A stretch of DNA of 41,526 nt from an uncultured Alphaproteobacteria bacterium (GCA_905479125.1 CAJQLI010000022.1:1-41526); one strand, 5' to 3'; shown: positions 7,770 through 16,955, counted from the first letter of the stretch. Numbers and translations: made by a program. The notes: generated from the letters alone by a model not told the origin.

Positions 7770-8929
7770 GCAAGCCACATGTCTTTTTCTGGGTCCAGCA
7801 TCTTCTGGGTATCGGTCACCTGCAGCGCACCGCGACCCTTGCACGTGCTTTTCGGCGCGCCGGGATGACGGTCACCGTTGTATCGGGCGGGCATGAAGTT
7901 CCGGGACTGGATCTGGGCGGGGCAACGCTTGTGCAGCTGCCGCCGGTCCGCGCGGCGGACAAGTATTTCAAAATCCTGGTCGATGATACTGATTCCGAAA
8001 TTGACGATGCTTTCCGCGAAAATCGCTGTGAATTGTTGCTGGCCGCCTATCGTGCGGCCGTACCCGATGTGGTGATCACCGAGTTGTTTCCGTTCGGCCG
8101 CCGGCAGCTGCGCCGGGAATTGACGGTTCTGCTCGACGCGGCCAGGGCACAACCCGTGCCGCCTCTTATCGTTTCTTCGGTCCGGGATATCCTGGTCGAG
8201 CCACCGAAGCCCGAACGGGTCGCCGAAATGCTTGAACGGGTCGAGACCTATTACGACCGGGTGATGATCCACGGCGATCCCACATTGATTCCCTTCGATG
8301 AGACCTTTGCCCATGCGGACCGGATCGCTGATCGCGTGGCTTATACCGGTTACGTTGTCGACATGCCGCAAAAGGTACCCGGCGGCCCCGGAACCGACGA
8401 GGTAATCGTGTCTGCAGGCGGCGGTGCCGTCAGCGAGGAACTGTTCCGTGCCGCGATGGCTGCCCGGCCCCTGACCCGTCTTGCCAACCGGACATGGCGC
8501 ATTCTTGCCGGGCACGCCCTGGCGGATGACGTGTTTGCGTCAGTTGCCGGGGATGCGCCTGAAGGTGTTGTCGTTGAACGCGCCCGGTCCGATTTTCCGA
8601 CACTGATGGCGAATTGTACCCTTTCGATCAGCCAGGGGGGCTACAACACGGTGATGGAAATGATGACCGCCGGGACGCGTGGCGTCATCGTGCCTTATGC
8701 CGGTGGGCTGGAAACGGAACAGACGCTGAGGGCGCGGCTGCTGGAGAACCGCAGCGGTATTCGCACGATTCCCGAAGACACGCTGAACCCGGCGGCATTG
8801 GCGGCGGCAGTCGATGCTGCGCTTGATGCCCCTCCCCCCGACGCGTCGGGGCTGGATACCGGTGGCGCTGACAAAAGTGCTGCTTTGATCGAAGTCTGGC
8901 TTGGCCAGAGAGAAGGAAATGTTGCATGA
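7766..8929 (+). CDS. Glycosyltransferase, COG4671/MurG-like (GT-B fold), copy 2
   Basis: The start is GTG at 7766, overlapping the phosphatase stop by four bases; the protein then begins directly with the conserved FFWVQHLLGIGHLQRT segment. A longer open frame upstream only shadows the phosphatase. The 387 residues share with copy 1 the GIGHLxR loop, the VSAGGG turn opening the C-terminal domain, and the QGGYNTVMEMM donor-site motif followed by VPYAGGLETEQ. The two copies are clearly paralogous but distant, so they probably act on different donors or acceptors of one glycan. The ATGA junction to the next gene suggests tight coupling. Confidence 0.85.
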   Translation: MSKPHVFFWVQHLLGIGHLQRTATLARAFRRAGMTVTVVSGGHEVPGLDLGGATLVQLPPVRAADKYFKILVDDTDSEIDDAFRENRCELLLAAYRAAVPDVVITELFPFGRRQLRRELTVLLDAARAQPVPPLIVSSVRDILVEPPKPERVAEMLERVETYYDRVMIHGDPTLIPFDETFAHADRIADRVAYTGYVVDMPQKVPGGPGTDEVIVSAGGGAVSEELFRAAMAARPLTRLANRTWRILAGHALADDVFASVAGDAPEGVVVERARSDFPTLMANCTLSISQGGYNTVMEMMTAGTRGVIVPYAGGLETEQTLRARLLENRSGIRTIPEDTLNPAALAAAVDAALDAPPPDASGLDTGGADKSAALIEVWLGQREGNVA

Positions 8930-9693
8930 CCGGATGGGATCGATTGTCGATCGAACTCGATGCCTGGTCGGCGGCAGGCCGGGCCGCTGAATTCTGGTGG
9001 CGGGATGACGATGCGATCGACACCACGCCGGCGCTGGACCGCCTGCTTTCCCTGCGGGCCGCCCTGGACCTGCCATTGGCGCTTGCGGTCATTCCGACCA
9101 ATGCCAGCCCGGCGCTTATCCCGGCGCTGAAGGGGCAGGCGGGTATCGATATCCTGCAACACGGCTATGCCCATGTCAGTCATCGGCCCGAGGATGAAAA
9201 GAAGGCCGAACTCGGGGCCGACCGGGATCTCTGGGACATCGCGCGCGAGGTGTCCGATGGACGTGGGCGGATGCTTGGTCTGTTCGATGGTGATTGGCTC
9301 GATGTCATGGTTCCGCCGTGGAACCGCATAGACCCTGCGGTCATAAACCTTTTGCCCGGATTGGGGTTTCACGGCCTGAGCACGTTCAACGCACGCGCGG
9401 CGGACGGTATCTCCTCTGATCTGACTGTCGTTAATACCCATGTCGACATCATCGACTGGGTCGGAACACGGGAATATGCCGGTGATGACGCCGTACTCTC
9501 CGCCGCGGTTGAACACCTGGCGGCGAAACGCACAGGCAGTGCCGACCCGGCGGAAGCGACCGGTATTCTGTCCCACCATCTGGCGCATGACGATGCCTGT
9601 TGGGGATTCATTGAAAAATTCGGGCGCTTCACCGCGCTGCACCCTGCGGTCAGGTGGCGGTCGGCCACCGACCTGTTCCCGGTGTCGTCATGA
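8926..9693 (+). CDS. Polysaccharide-deacetylase-like protein (CE4/NodB superfamily)
   Basis: A 255-residue protein with the expected order of CE4 motifs: an Asp pair in WWRDDDA (D27-D29), HGYAH with H79 and H83 as candidate metal ligands, a PPWNR loop (130-134), and SHHLAHDD near residue 217 as the late catalytic His. It lacks a signal peptide, which is unusual because most CE4 enzymes act outside the cytoplasm. It may instead deacetylate a lipid- or nucleotide-linked sugar inside the cell. It overlaps both neighbours by four bases. The family is clear from the motif order; the substrate is unknown. Confidence 0.78.
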   Translation: MTGWDRLSIELDAWSAAGRAAEFWWRDDDAIDTTPALDRLLSLRAALDLPLALAVIPTNASPALIPALKGQAGIDILQHGYAHVSHRPEDEKKAELGADRDLWDIAREVSDGRGRMLGLFDGDWLDVMVPPWNRIDPAVINLLPGLGFHGLSTFNARAADGISSDLTVVNTHVDIIDWVGTREYAGDDAVLSAAVEHLAAKRTGSADPAEATGILSHHLAHDDACWGFIEKFGRFTALHPAVRWRSATDLFPVSS

Positions 9694-10217
9694 CCGGATC
9701 CACGTCGCACCGTCATACGTTCAAGTCGCTGACATCCGATTATACCCGGTCCTTTGGCGGTGTTCTGGTGATGGTCCTGCCGCTTAGCAGCGTCGAAACA
9801 ACCGGGACGGTCGCCTGGGCGCTTGCGGCCGGCGCCTTGTTGTTTGCGGTTTATGGTTTCAACACAATCCTGCGGCACCTTGGTGCCGTCGAATGCAATG
9901 ACACCGGCATATCTGTTTCGGGGCTGTTCAGGCGGTCTGTCGCATGGACGGAGGTAACGGATGTACAGGTGCGCTATTTTTCAACCCGGCGCGATGGAAG
10001 AAAAGGCTGGATGCAACTTGTCGTCAAAAGTCCCACTGCAAGTATCCGGATCGAATCGACTCTTGCCGGGTTCACAGATATTGTTGGGGCCGCGGTGGAC
10101 GCCGCGAACACGAAAGGCATCGACCTTTCATCAACGACGCTCGGAAACGCAGAAGTTCTGGGCGTTAAAACCGGGTTATTCACGTCAGGCAACGGATCCC
10201 CATGCCGGATCTCTTAA
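9690..10217 (+). CDS. Small membrane protein, two TM helices plus a PH-like soluble domain; function unknown
   Basis: ATG at 9690 overlaps the deacetylase stop (ATGA) and gives 175 residues. Two hydrophobic helices (about 20-35 and 39-58) form a hairpin. They are followed by a soluble part with alternating strands (GISVSGLFRRSVAWTEVTDVQV region) that resembles bacterial PH-like/DUF304 domains, although I cannot confirm the family. The 3' end overlaps the ABC ATPase gene by 16 bases. Its place between the sugar enzymes and the transporter suggests a membrane-anchored accessory. Confidence 0.65.
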   Translation: MTGSTSHRHTFKSLTSDYTRSFGGVLVMVLPLSSVETTGTVAWALAAGALLFAVYGFNTILRHLGAVECNDTGISVSGLFRRSVAWTEVTDVQVRYFSTRRDGRKGWMQLVVKSPTASIRIESTLAGFTDIVGAAVDAANTKGIDLSSTTLGNAEVLGVKTGLFTSGNGSPCRIS

Positions 10218-12082
10218 ACGTCAACGACCTCAAGGTCGAATTCCACGTGACGGAAGGTGTCGTTCGCGCAGTCAACGGTGTGAGCTTTCGCGTGCCGGCA
10301 GGCAAGACTGTGGCGCTGGTTGGCGAGTCCGGCTCCGGCAAGTCAGTTGTGTCCCAGACGGTCATGGGCATCCTTCCGAAATCGGCAAAGGTCACCGGCG
10401 GCGAGGTGATTTTTCACGATCCGCGTGACGGTTCAGTCACCGATCTGCTGACCCTCGACCAGGATGGCGACAAGATGCGTTCGATCCGCGGCGGGCGGAT
10501 ATCGATCATCTTCCAGGAACCGATGACTTCGCTTTCGCCGGTACACACGGTGGGAGACCAGATTTCAGAAGCATTGTTTCTGCATCGAGAAGTCACCAAG
10601 GCTGAAGGGATGGAGCTGACGGCGGAAATGTTGCGGCTGGTCGGATTTCCGGATCCGAAACGGGCACTCCGCACCTATCCGTTCGAGCTGTCCGGCGGGT
10701 TGCGTCAGCGCGCGATGATTGCGATGGCCCTTGTCTGCCGCCCGGCACTATTGGTCGCGGATGAGCCGACGACGGCGCTTGATGTGACTATTCAGGCGCA
10801 GATTCTGAAATTGCTGAACGACCTGCAGTCGGATCTGCAGATGGCCGTTCTGATGATCACCCATGATCTTGGCGTGGTCGCGAATGTCGCTGATGAAATC
10901 GTCGTGATGTATCACGGCGGCGTATTGGAACGCGGAACGCTGGACGATATTTACCGCGCCCCCGGGCATGATTACCTGCGCGCACTTCTCCGGGCGGTGC
11001 CGCGGTTCAACATGAAACCGGGCGAACGTCTTATACCGCTGCGGGAAATTGAACACCGGACCGGTCACCTGCTGGCGGAACGTGAAGAAGAACCGGTCAA
11101 GCTCGATACGCCGTTGCTTCGGGTAACCGGTCTGACCAAATCCTACGAGCTTCGAAAGGGTGGTCTGTTTGCCGCTGGCGATACGCAGAAAGTACTGGCG
11201 GTCGATGATGTCAGCTTTTTCGTGCGCCAGGGTGAATGTCTGGGCCTGGTCGGTGAATCGGGTTGCGGCAAGACGACCCTGTCGAAAATGATTATGCGGG
11301 CGCTGACACCGGATTCCGGAGAGGTCGTGTTCAACGACCGCGGCCAGGACGTTGATCTGACGCAGCTGACTGAAAAGGAACTGCTGCCGTATCGGCGCAA
11401 GATACAGTTCATGTTCCAGGACCCGTTCTCGTCTCTCAATCCGCGGATGACCGTGTTCGACATCATCTCGGAGCCGTTATTGATCCATAAGATTGGCGAC
11501 AAGGAATACCGCGCCGAGATGGTGCAGGAGCTGATGGCGCTGGTTGGTCTCGATCCGCGCTCGCTGAATCGCTACCCGCATTCATTTTCGGGCGGACAGC
11601 GCCAGCGTATCGGTATCGCGCGCGCCCTGGCGCTCAAGCCTGAATTACTGTTATGCGACGAGCCCGTATCGGCGCTCGACGTCTCGGTACAGGCGCAAAT
11701 TCTCAATCTGATGAAGGACCTCCAGAAAGACCTGGGGCTGACCTATCTTTTCGTTTCCCATAACCTCGCCGTCGTCGACTATATCGCAGACCGCATCGCC
11801 GTTATGTGTGCCGGGCGTCTTGTGGAAACGGCGCCGCGCGATGTCTTGTTCCGCGCGCCCGTCCATCCCTATACGCGCGCGCTGCTTTCCGCGGTTCCCA
11901 AGCCCGACCCTGATTCACGGCTGGACCTGTCGGCGTTGATGGAAGGCAAGGCATCGATCCCGTCCGAATGGCCCGAACCATTCACGATTGCCGATAGCCG
12001 AGACATGACACTGGTGGATCTCGGTGATGAGCATTTTGTCCGTGCCGATCCAACCGCCGATATGAAGGCGTTCGTCGCATGA
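10202..12082 (+). CDS. Fused double ATP-binding subunit of a Dpp/Opp-type peptide ABC transporter
   Basis: The 626 residues contain two complete ABC domains, equivalent to DppD joined to DppF (YejF-like). Domain 1: Walker A GESGSGKS (41-48), Q105, LSGGLRQR (163-170), Walker [10 protein letters not shown]221. Domain 2: Walker A GESGCGKT (351-358), Q406, FSGGQRQR (462-469), LLLCDEPV, H520. Both catalytic sites look intact. The usual oligopeptide C-terminal extension after each domain ([16 protein letters not shown] in domain 2) is present. It energises the two permeases encoded downstream. It overlaps the preceding gene by 16 bases and the binding-protein gene by four. Confidence 0.93.
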   Translation: MPDLLNVNDLKVEFHVTEGVVRAVNGVSFRVPAGKTVALVGESGSGKSVVSQTVMGILPKSAKVTGGEVIFHDPRDGSVTDLLTLDQDGDKMRSIRGGRISIIFQEPMTSLSPVHTVGDQISEALFLHREVTKAEGMELTAEMLRLVGFPDPKRALRTYPFELSGGLRQRAMIAMALVCRPALLVADEPTTALDVTIQAQILKLLNDLQSDLQMAVLMITHDLGVVANVADEIVVMYHGGVLERGTLDDIYRAPGHDYLRALLRAVPRFNMKPGERLIPLREIEHRTGHLLAEREEEPVKLDTPLLRVTGLTKSYELRKGGLFAAGDTQKVLAVDDVSFFVRQGECLGLVGESGCGKTTLSKMIMRALTPDSGEVVFNDRGQDVDLTQLTEKELLPYRRKIQFMFQDPFSSLNPRMTVFDIISEPLLIHKIGDKEYRAEMVQELMALVGLDPRSLNRYPHSFSGGQRQRIGIARALALKPELLLCDEPVSALDVSVQAQILNLMKDLQKDLGLTYLFVSHNLAVVDYIADRIAVMCAGRLVETAPRDVLFRAPVHPYTRALLSAVPKPDPDSRLDLSALMEGKASIPSEWPEPFTIADSRDMTLVDLGDEHFVRADPTADMKAFVA

Positions 12083-14013
12083 TGTTTCTGAGGGTATCTG
12101 TATTGGCCGTGGCATTTGCAGCGGCCGGAGTGATGACCGGGACGGCGACGTCGGCTTTCGGCAGGGATATGCCGTTGATCGAATCCCCGTTGCTTGCCGC
12201 CAAAGTAACGAAGGGTGAATTGCCGCCTGTCAGCGAGAGACTGCCTGTAGAGCCGCGTGTCGTGAAGGTCGCAAAACCAGGCCTGCATGGCGGCACGATG
12301 CGAGTGGTTTTCGGTCGGTCCAAGGACACGCGTATCATGGTCGTTTACGGCTATGCGCGTCTCATGACCTACGATGCGGAGTTTATTATCCGCCCCGACA
12401 TTCTTGAACGCGTCGATGTTGAACTCGGCCGGGTGTTCACGCTGCATTTACGGAAGGGACATCGCTGGTCGGACGGTCACCCCTTCACCACCGAGGATTT
12501 CCGCTATTGGTGGGAAGATATTGCGAACGAGCGTGCGCTGTCGCCGCTCGGCCCGGCAAAGAAACTGATCGTCGCGGGCGAGGCGCCAAGTGTCGAGATT
12601 ATAGGCCCGTATACGATCCGTTATTCCTGGGGCTCTCCGAATCCGCATTTCCTGCCGGCGCTGGCATCGGCGACGCCACTCTATATCTACCGGCCGGCGC
12701 ATTATCTGAAGAAATTTCATCAGCGCTATGCCGATCCGGAAAAGCTTGCCGCGCTGGTTGAGAAGTCCGGTCGGCGCAATTGGGCGGCCCTGCATAACCG
12801 GCAGGATAATCAGTATAAAAACGACAATCCGGACCTGCCGACCCTGCAGCCCTGGGTCTTGCAGACGAAGCCGCCGTCACAACGTTTCCTGTTTGACAGA
12901 AACCCCTATTTTCACCGGGTTGATCAGAACGGTCGCCAATTGCCTTACACCGACCAGGTTGCAATGGGCGTGGCTGCAGCCGGTGTCATCCCGTTGAAGA
13001 CAGGGGCGGGCGAAAGTGATCTGCAGGCGCGCGGGCTGGCGTTCAGCGACTATACATTCCTCAAAGAGGCTGAAAAGCGCGAGAATTTCAAAATTCATTT
13101 GTGGCAGACCGCAAAAGGCTCTCACCTGGCACTGTTCCCGAACCTCAACGCGAAGGATCCGGTCTGGCGCAAGCTGTTCCAGAACGTGGAATACAGACGC
13201 GCCCTGTCGCTGGCGATAAACCGGCACGAGATCAACCAGGTGATCTATTACGGGTTGGCGACAGAGGGCCAGAATACTGTGTTGCCCGGCAGCCCGCTGT
13301 TCAAAAAGGAATATCTCGATGCCTGGGCGCTGTTCGACTTGAAGGCGGCGAACGCCAAACTTGATGCAATGGGGCTGACAAAACGGGACTCGCGCGGCAT
13401 TCGGTTGCTGCCCGATGGCCGACCGATGGAAATCATCGTCGAGACCGCGGGCGAGGACACGGAACAGACCGACGTGCTGGAACTCATCCATGATTCGTGG
13501 CTGGCAGCCGGGGTAAAGCTTTTCACACGCCCGTCGCAGCGTGAAGTTTTCCGAAATCGAATTTTCGCAGGTGAAACGCTGGTCTCGATCTGGTCGGGGC
13601 ATGAGTTCGGCATTCCCAATGCGGACACCATTCCCGACGAATTTTCGCCGACGGACCAGCTTCAGTTGCAATGGCCTAAATGGGGCCAGCATTTCCAGAC
13701 CCGCGGTCGCGCCGGTACGCCGCCGACGGACGAGTACGCTCTTGAACTTCTGAAGCTCAACCGGGCCTGGGCCTATGCCCGATCGCGTCAGGAACGCCGG
13801 GATATCTGGCGCCGGATGCTGGAAATAAATGCGGACCGTGTGTATTCAATCGGTCTGGTCTCTGCTGTGCCGCAGCCCGTGGTGATCAATTCCGACCTGA
13901 AGAACGTGCCGGTCAAAGGTGTTTTCAACTGGAATCCGGGGGCGCATTTCGGGGTCTACATGCCGGATACGTTCTGGTTTGATAAGGCCGAACGCCGACA
14001 GGCGCAGAAATAG
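12079..14013 (+). CDS. Periplasmic substrate-binding protein, SBP family 5 (peptide/oligosaccharide type)
   Basis: A 644-residue protein with a signal peptide (hydrophobic stretch about 3-20, AFG-type cleavage region near 28-30). The family 5 fold is shown by the N-terminal YARLMTYD and LRKGHRWSDGHPFTTEDF segments and by the central EYRRALSLAINRHEI helix. At 644 residues it is longer than typical DppA (about 535), resembling the long YejA/AgpA-like group that binds larger or modified ligands such as microcin-type peptides or oligosaccharides. It overlaps the ATPase gene by four bases. Given the sugar enzymes upstream, a glycopeptide or muropeptide ligand is a reasonable guess. Confidence 0.9.
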   Translation: MMFLRVSVLAVAFAAAGVMTGTATSAFGRDMPLIESPLLAAKVTKGELPPVSERLPVEPRVVKVAKPGLHGGTMRVVFGRSKDTRIMVVYGYARLMTYDAEFIIRPDILERVDVELGRVFTLHLRKGHRWSDGHPFTTEDFRYWWEDIANERALSPLGPAKKLIVAGEAPSVEIIGPYTIRYSWGSPNPHFLPALASATPLYIYRPAHYLKKFHQRYADPEKLAALVEKSGRRNWAALHNRQDNQYKNDNPDLPTLQPWVLQTKPPSQRFLFDRNPYFHRVDQNGRQLPYTDQVAMGVAAAGVIPLKTGAGESDLQARGLAFSDYTFLKEAEKRENFKIHLWQTAKGSHLALFPNLNAKDPVWRKLFQNVEYRRALSLAINRHEINQVIYYGLATEGQNTVLPGSPLFKKEYLDAWALFDLKAANAKLDAMGLTKRDSRGIRLLPDGRPMEIIVETAGEDTEQTDVLELIHDSWLAAGVKLFTRPSQREVFRNRIFAGETLVSIWSGHEFGIPNADTIPDEFSPTDQLQLQWPKWGQHFQTRGRAGTPPTDEYALELLKLNRAWAYARSRQERRDIWRRMLEINADRVYSIGLVSAVPQPVVINSDLKNVPVKGVFNWNPGAHFGVYMPDTFWFDKAERRQAQK

Positions 14014-14026
14014 GCGGAATGTATAA

Positions 14027-15025
14027 ATGCTGAGATTTCTCGTTCACCGCCTTTTCATCATGATCCCGACACTGCTGGCGATCAGCCTGATCGTGTTTGT
14101 GATTATCCAGTTGCCGCCGGGCGATTATCTGACCAGCTACATCAATGAGCTGCAAAGCCAGGGCGAGTCGGTCGACGAGGCAAAAATCGCATTCCTCCGG
14201 GAACAGTACGGGCTCGACAAACCGTGGTGGCAGCAATACCTCGTCTGGCTGTTCGGGATGCTTCAGGGTGATTTCGGATTTTCGTTCGAGCACAACCAGC
14301 CTGTATCCGAGGTTGTCGGGGACCGGTTGTGGCTCAGCTTCCTGGTGTCGATCAGCACCATCATGTTCACCTGGGCGGTGTCATTTCCGATCGGTGTCTA
14401 TTCGGCGACGCACCAGTATTCCTGGGGCGATTACGGATTGTCATTCCTCGGTTTTCTTGGGCTTGCGACGCCGAATTTCCTGCTCGCCCTTGTGATGCTG
14501 TATCTTGCCAATCGATGGTTCGGCACATCGGTCGGGGGGCTGATGGATGACCAGTTCATCGGCCAGCCCTGGACCTGGGGAAAGTTTCTATCGGTTCTCG
14601 AACACCTTTGGGTGCCCGTGGTCGTTATCGGTACGTCCGGCACGGCCGGCATGATCCGGCGGCTCCGGGCCAACCTGCTGGACGAGTTGCAACGCCAATA
14701 CGTGACGACCGGCCGCGCCAAGGGAATGTCTCCGCGTAAACTCCTGATCAAGTATCCTCTGCGGATGTCGCTTAATCCGTTTATCGCCGATATCGGCAAC
14801 CTGTTGCCGCAGGTCGTTTCCGGCTCGGTTATCGTGTCCGTTGTACTGTCATTGCCGACCACCGGGCCGATGCTCCTGCGCGCCTTGCAGAGCCAGGATA
14901 TGTATCTGGCCGGGGCGTTCCTGATGTTCCTGTCCCTGCTGACGGTGATCGGCGTATTTATTTCGGACATCCTGCTGGCGATGCTTGATCCACGAATCCG
15001 TCTCGGTGGGGGGGCAACGCGATGA
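14027..15025 (+). CDS. ABC transporter permease, DppB type
   Basis: A 332-residue inner-membrane protein with the DppB architecture: an N-terminal helix (FLVHRLFIMIPTLLAISLIVF), a periplasmic loop with the PPGDY motif, then five helices. The cytoplasmic EAA loop (about 222-245, YVTTGRAKGMSPRKLL) contacts the ATPase. It starts 13 bases after the binding-protein gene and overlaps the partner permease by four bases. It forms the translocation pore with the next gene product. Confidence 0.93.
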   Translation: MLRFLVHRLFIMIPTLLAISLIVFVIIQLPPGDYLTSYINELQSQGESVDEAKIAFLREQYGLDKPWWQQYLVWLFGMLQGDFGFSFEHNQPVSEVVGDRLWLSFLVSISTIMFTWAVSFPIGVYSATHQYSWGDYGLSFLGFLGLATPNFLLALVMLYLANRWFGTSVGGLMDDQFIGQPWTWGKFLSVLEHLWVPVVVIGTSGTAGMIRRLRANLLDELQRQYVTTGRAKGMSPRKLLIKYPLRMSLNPFIADIGNLLPQVVSGSVIVSVVLSLPTTGPMLLRALQSQDMYLAGAFLMFLSLLTVIGVFISDILLAMLDPRIRLGGGATR

Positions 15026-16194
15026 GTCCTCCATCCAGGGGAGATGAGCCGCTTGAACACTGGGTATCGGATGCGCCGTTCGATCCGCATGTCGCCGAAG
15101 CGCTGACGCCGGAACAGGAACGCATCTATATGGCGTCGCAATGGCGCATCATGTGGATCCGCTTCAAGCGTCACAAGCTTGCCGTCTGGTCCGGCGCCAT
15201 TCTCGGCCTGATTTATTTCAGCGTGCTGATCAGCGAATTCATTGCGCCTTACAACTTGAATACCCGGCACACGGACCATATTTATGCGCCACCGCAATCA
15301 ATCAATCTTTTCCATGAAGGCAGCCTGAAATCGCCCTTTACCTACGGTCTCAAATACACGCTGAACATGGAGAACCTGAAGCGAGAATACAGCGACGATG
15401 AATCCCGTGTCGACCGGATTCGTTTCTTCTGTCTCGGCGACAGCTACAATTTCTGGGGACTGATCCCCATGCGGTTCCACCTGGTGTGTCCACCGAAAGA
15501 CGGCACCATGTTTCTGCTGGGCACGGACCGATTGGGCCGCGATATGTTCTCGCGCATCGTTATCGGTACGCGCATATCGCTGACGGTCGGTCTCATCGGG
15601 ATCACTATCAGCTTTGCGCTCGGCATGTTTTTTGGCGGACTTGCAGGCTATTACGGCGGCTGGATCGATAACGTTATCCAGCGTGTGATCGAGGTTATCC
15701 GGTCGTTCCCCGAATTGCCGCTATGGATGGCGTTGTCCGCAGCGTTGCCGGTGACCTGGAGCCCGATCGTCATCTACTTCGGGATCACTATCATTCTGGG
15801 CCTGCTCGACTGGACCGGCCTGGCGCGGGCGGTGCGATCAAAACTGCTGGCGATCCGGGAAGAGGACTTCGTGTCCGCAGCGCGTTTGATGGGCGCGAAA
15901 CCAAGCCGGATTATCTGGCGTCACATGATGCCGAGCTTCATGAGCCATCTGATCGCGTCCGCGACCCTGTCGATCCCGGCCATGATCCTGGGTGAGACCG
16001 CGCTGTCGTTCCTAGGGCTCGGTCTGCGCCCGCCGATCACCAGTTGGGGTGTTTTGCTGGCCGAGGCGCAGAACATCAATGTCGTCGCGCTGTATCCCTG
16101 GCTGATGCTGCCGGTCGTGCCGGTGATTATCGTGATTCTCGCCTTCAATTTCCTTGGCGACGGACTGCGCGACGCGGCGGATCCGTATAAGTAG
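15022..16194 (+). CDS. ABC transporter permease, DppC type, with an enlarged periplasmic loop
   Basis: The 390 residues include the typical DppC core (GTDRLGRDMFSR, and the EAA loop EDFVSAARLMGAKPSRI), so it pairs with the DppB-like permease. It is longer than common DppC (about 300) because about 90 residues, including two cysteines (CLGDSYNFWG and LVCPPKDG), are inserted between helix 1 and the conserved core. This extra domain faces the periplasm and may contact the long binding protein. It is the last gene of the operon, and a good intrinsic terminator follows about 200 bases later. Confidence 0.92.
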   Translation: MSPPSRGDEPLEHWVSDAPFDPHVAEALTPEQERIYMASQWRIMWIRFKRHKLAVWSGAILGLIYFSVLISEFIAPYNLNTRHTDHIYAPPQSINLFHEGSLKSPFTYGLKYTLNMENLKREYSDDESRVDRIRFFCLGDSYNFWGLIPMRFHLVCPPKDGTMFLLGTDRLGRDMFSRIVIGTRISLTVGLIGITISFALGMFFGGLAGYYGGWIDNVIQRVIEVIRSFPELPLWMALSAALPVTWSPIVIYFGITIILGLLDWTGLARAVRSKLLAIREEDFVSAARLMGAKPSRIIWRHMMPSFMSHLIASATLSIPAMILGETALSFLGLGLRPPITSWGVLLAEAQNINVVALYPWLMLPVVPVIIVILAFNFLGDGLRDAADPYK

Positions 16195-16398
16195 CGCGAG
16201 CCGGATCATCGGGAGGTGGATTTTCTACTTGCTCCTGAAATCACAGGGGCTTATCAGCTGCGCCCCATGACATACACAATTACCCTTGAGCGAATTGCTA
16301 CGGTCGCACGCCTTGTCAAAGGCGTGCGGGCGGATGGTCGTGTGTGTCTTGAAGGGACCCGGATAGTTTAGTCCAACTCTTCTTTTTCACAGGCTGAT
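16195..16398 (+). other. Structured 3' region between the operon and its terminator
   Basis: About 200 bases with no recognisable gene but clear secondary structure. GGGGC (16246-16250) can pair with GCCCC (16262-16266). CGCACGCCTT (16305-16314) pairs perfectly with AAGGCGTGCG (16319-16328) around a GTCA loop. A 34-codon open frame (16267-16371) has no ribosome-binding site and encloses the second hairpin, so it is probably not coding. Together with the terminator at 16399-16430 this could be a long 3' UTR or a separate small RNA. I recognise no known riboswitch or RNA family in it. Confidence 0.4.
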
Positions 16399-16430
16399 CC
16401 GCCCGCGGGACCCCGCGAGGCGGTTTTTTT
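16399..16430 (+). terminator. Intrinsic terminator after the ten-gene operon
   Basis: CCGCC-CGCGG pairs with CCGCG-A-GGCGG around a GACC loop (10 GC-rich pairs with one bulged A), followed by seven T residues at 16424-16430. This is a canonical rho-independent terminator on the plus strand. It ends transcription from the glycosyltransferase/ABC operon or from a small RNA in the preceding region. Confidence 0.88.
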
Positions 16431-16475
16431 ATGCCCGGAATTCTGAAAGCCCTAAAACCCTGAAAGGAAATTATC

Positions 16476-16955
16476 ATGGGCGCGTTGACAGATCACAGAC
16501 AGGATCACGAATTTTATCAGAGCACGTATGCCAAGGTGACATTCACCCGCGACGGCGTTGATTGGGATGTGCTGGCCGATATTTATGCCCGCGCCCCGCT
16601 TGCCGAGCGTACGGCCGCCGAGGTCAGGCGCGCCTTCGCCAACAGCTACTTGTGTTGCTTTGCCTGGGTGGATGGCCGGCTTGTCGGCGCGGCGCGGGCC
16701 ACGTCGGACGGCGTTTTCTATGCCACTGTTCTGGATGTCGCGGTTGACCCCGGGTTTCAGGGCGCCGGAATCGGGCAAAAGATGATGCGGGCGCTCCTGC
16801 GCCGGTTGCCGGTTCAGAAGGTGTATCTGACTACCGTGCCGGGTAAGGAAGGCTTCTACGAGAAGCTTGGCTTCCTGCACCAGACCAATGCGATGGGCTT
16901 CTTCCCGCTTGGTGACCGCAAAGAGGCGCTGGAGCGAGGCGTCCTCGTCGAGTAG
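16476..16955 (+). CDS. GNAT-family N-acetyltransferase
   Basis: A 159-residue protein with the acetyl-CoA pyrophosphate-binding motif of GNAT enzymes (VAVDPGFQGAGIGQKMM, centred near residue 97), preceded by the strand LVGAARATSDG and followed by the GFYEKLGF segment common in this family. ATG at 16476 has a GAAAGGA ribosome-binding site. The substrate is not predictable. It is a single gene between a terminator and a convergent gene that ends four bases downstream. Confidence 0.9.
   Translation: MGALTDHRQDHEFYQSTYAKVTFTRDGVDWDVLADIYARAPLAERTAAEVRRAFANSYLCCFAWVDGRLVGAARATSDGVFYATVLDVAVDPGFQGAGIGQKMMRALLRRLPVQKVYLTTVPGKEGFYEKLGFLHQTNAMGFFPLGDRKEALERGVLVE

Noticed and set aside
7601-9642. Two long minus-strand frames (304 and 315 codons) opposite the glycosyltransferase and deacetylase genes
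   Set aside because: They are antisense shadows of genes with clear motifs and overlapping-operon structure.
16267-16371. 34-codon leader peptide or small protein
   Set aside because: No ribosome-binding site, no run of regulatory codons, and it overlaps a perfect hairpin.
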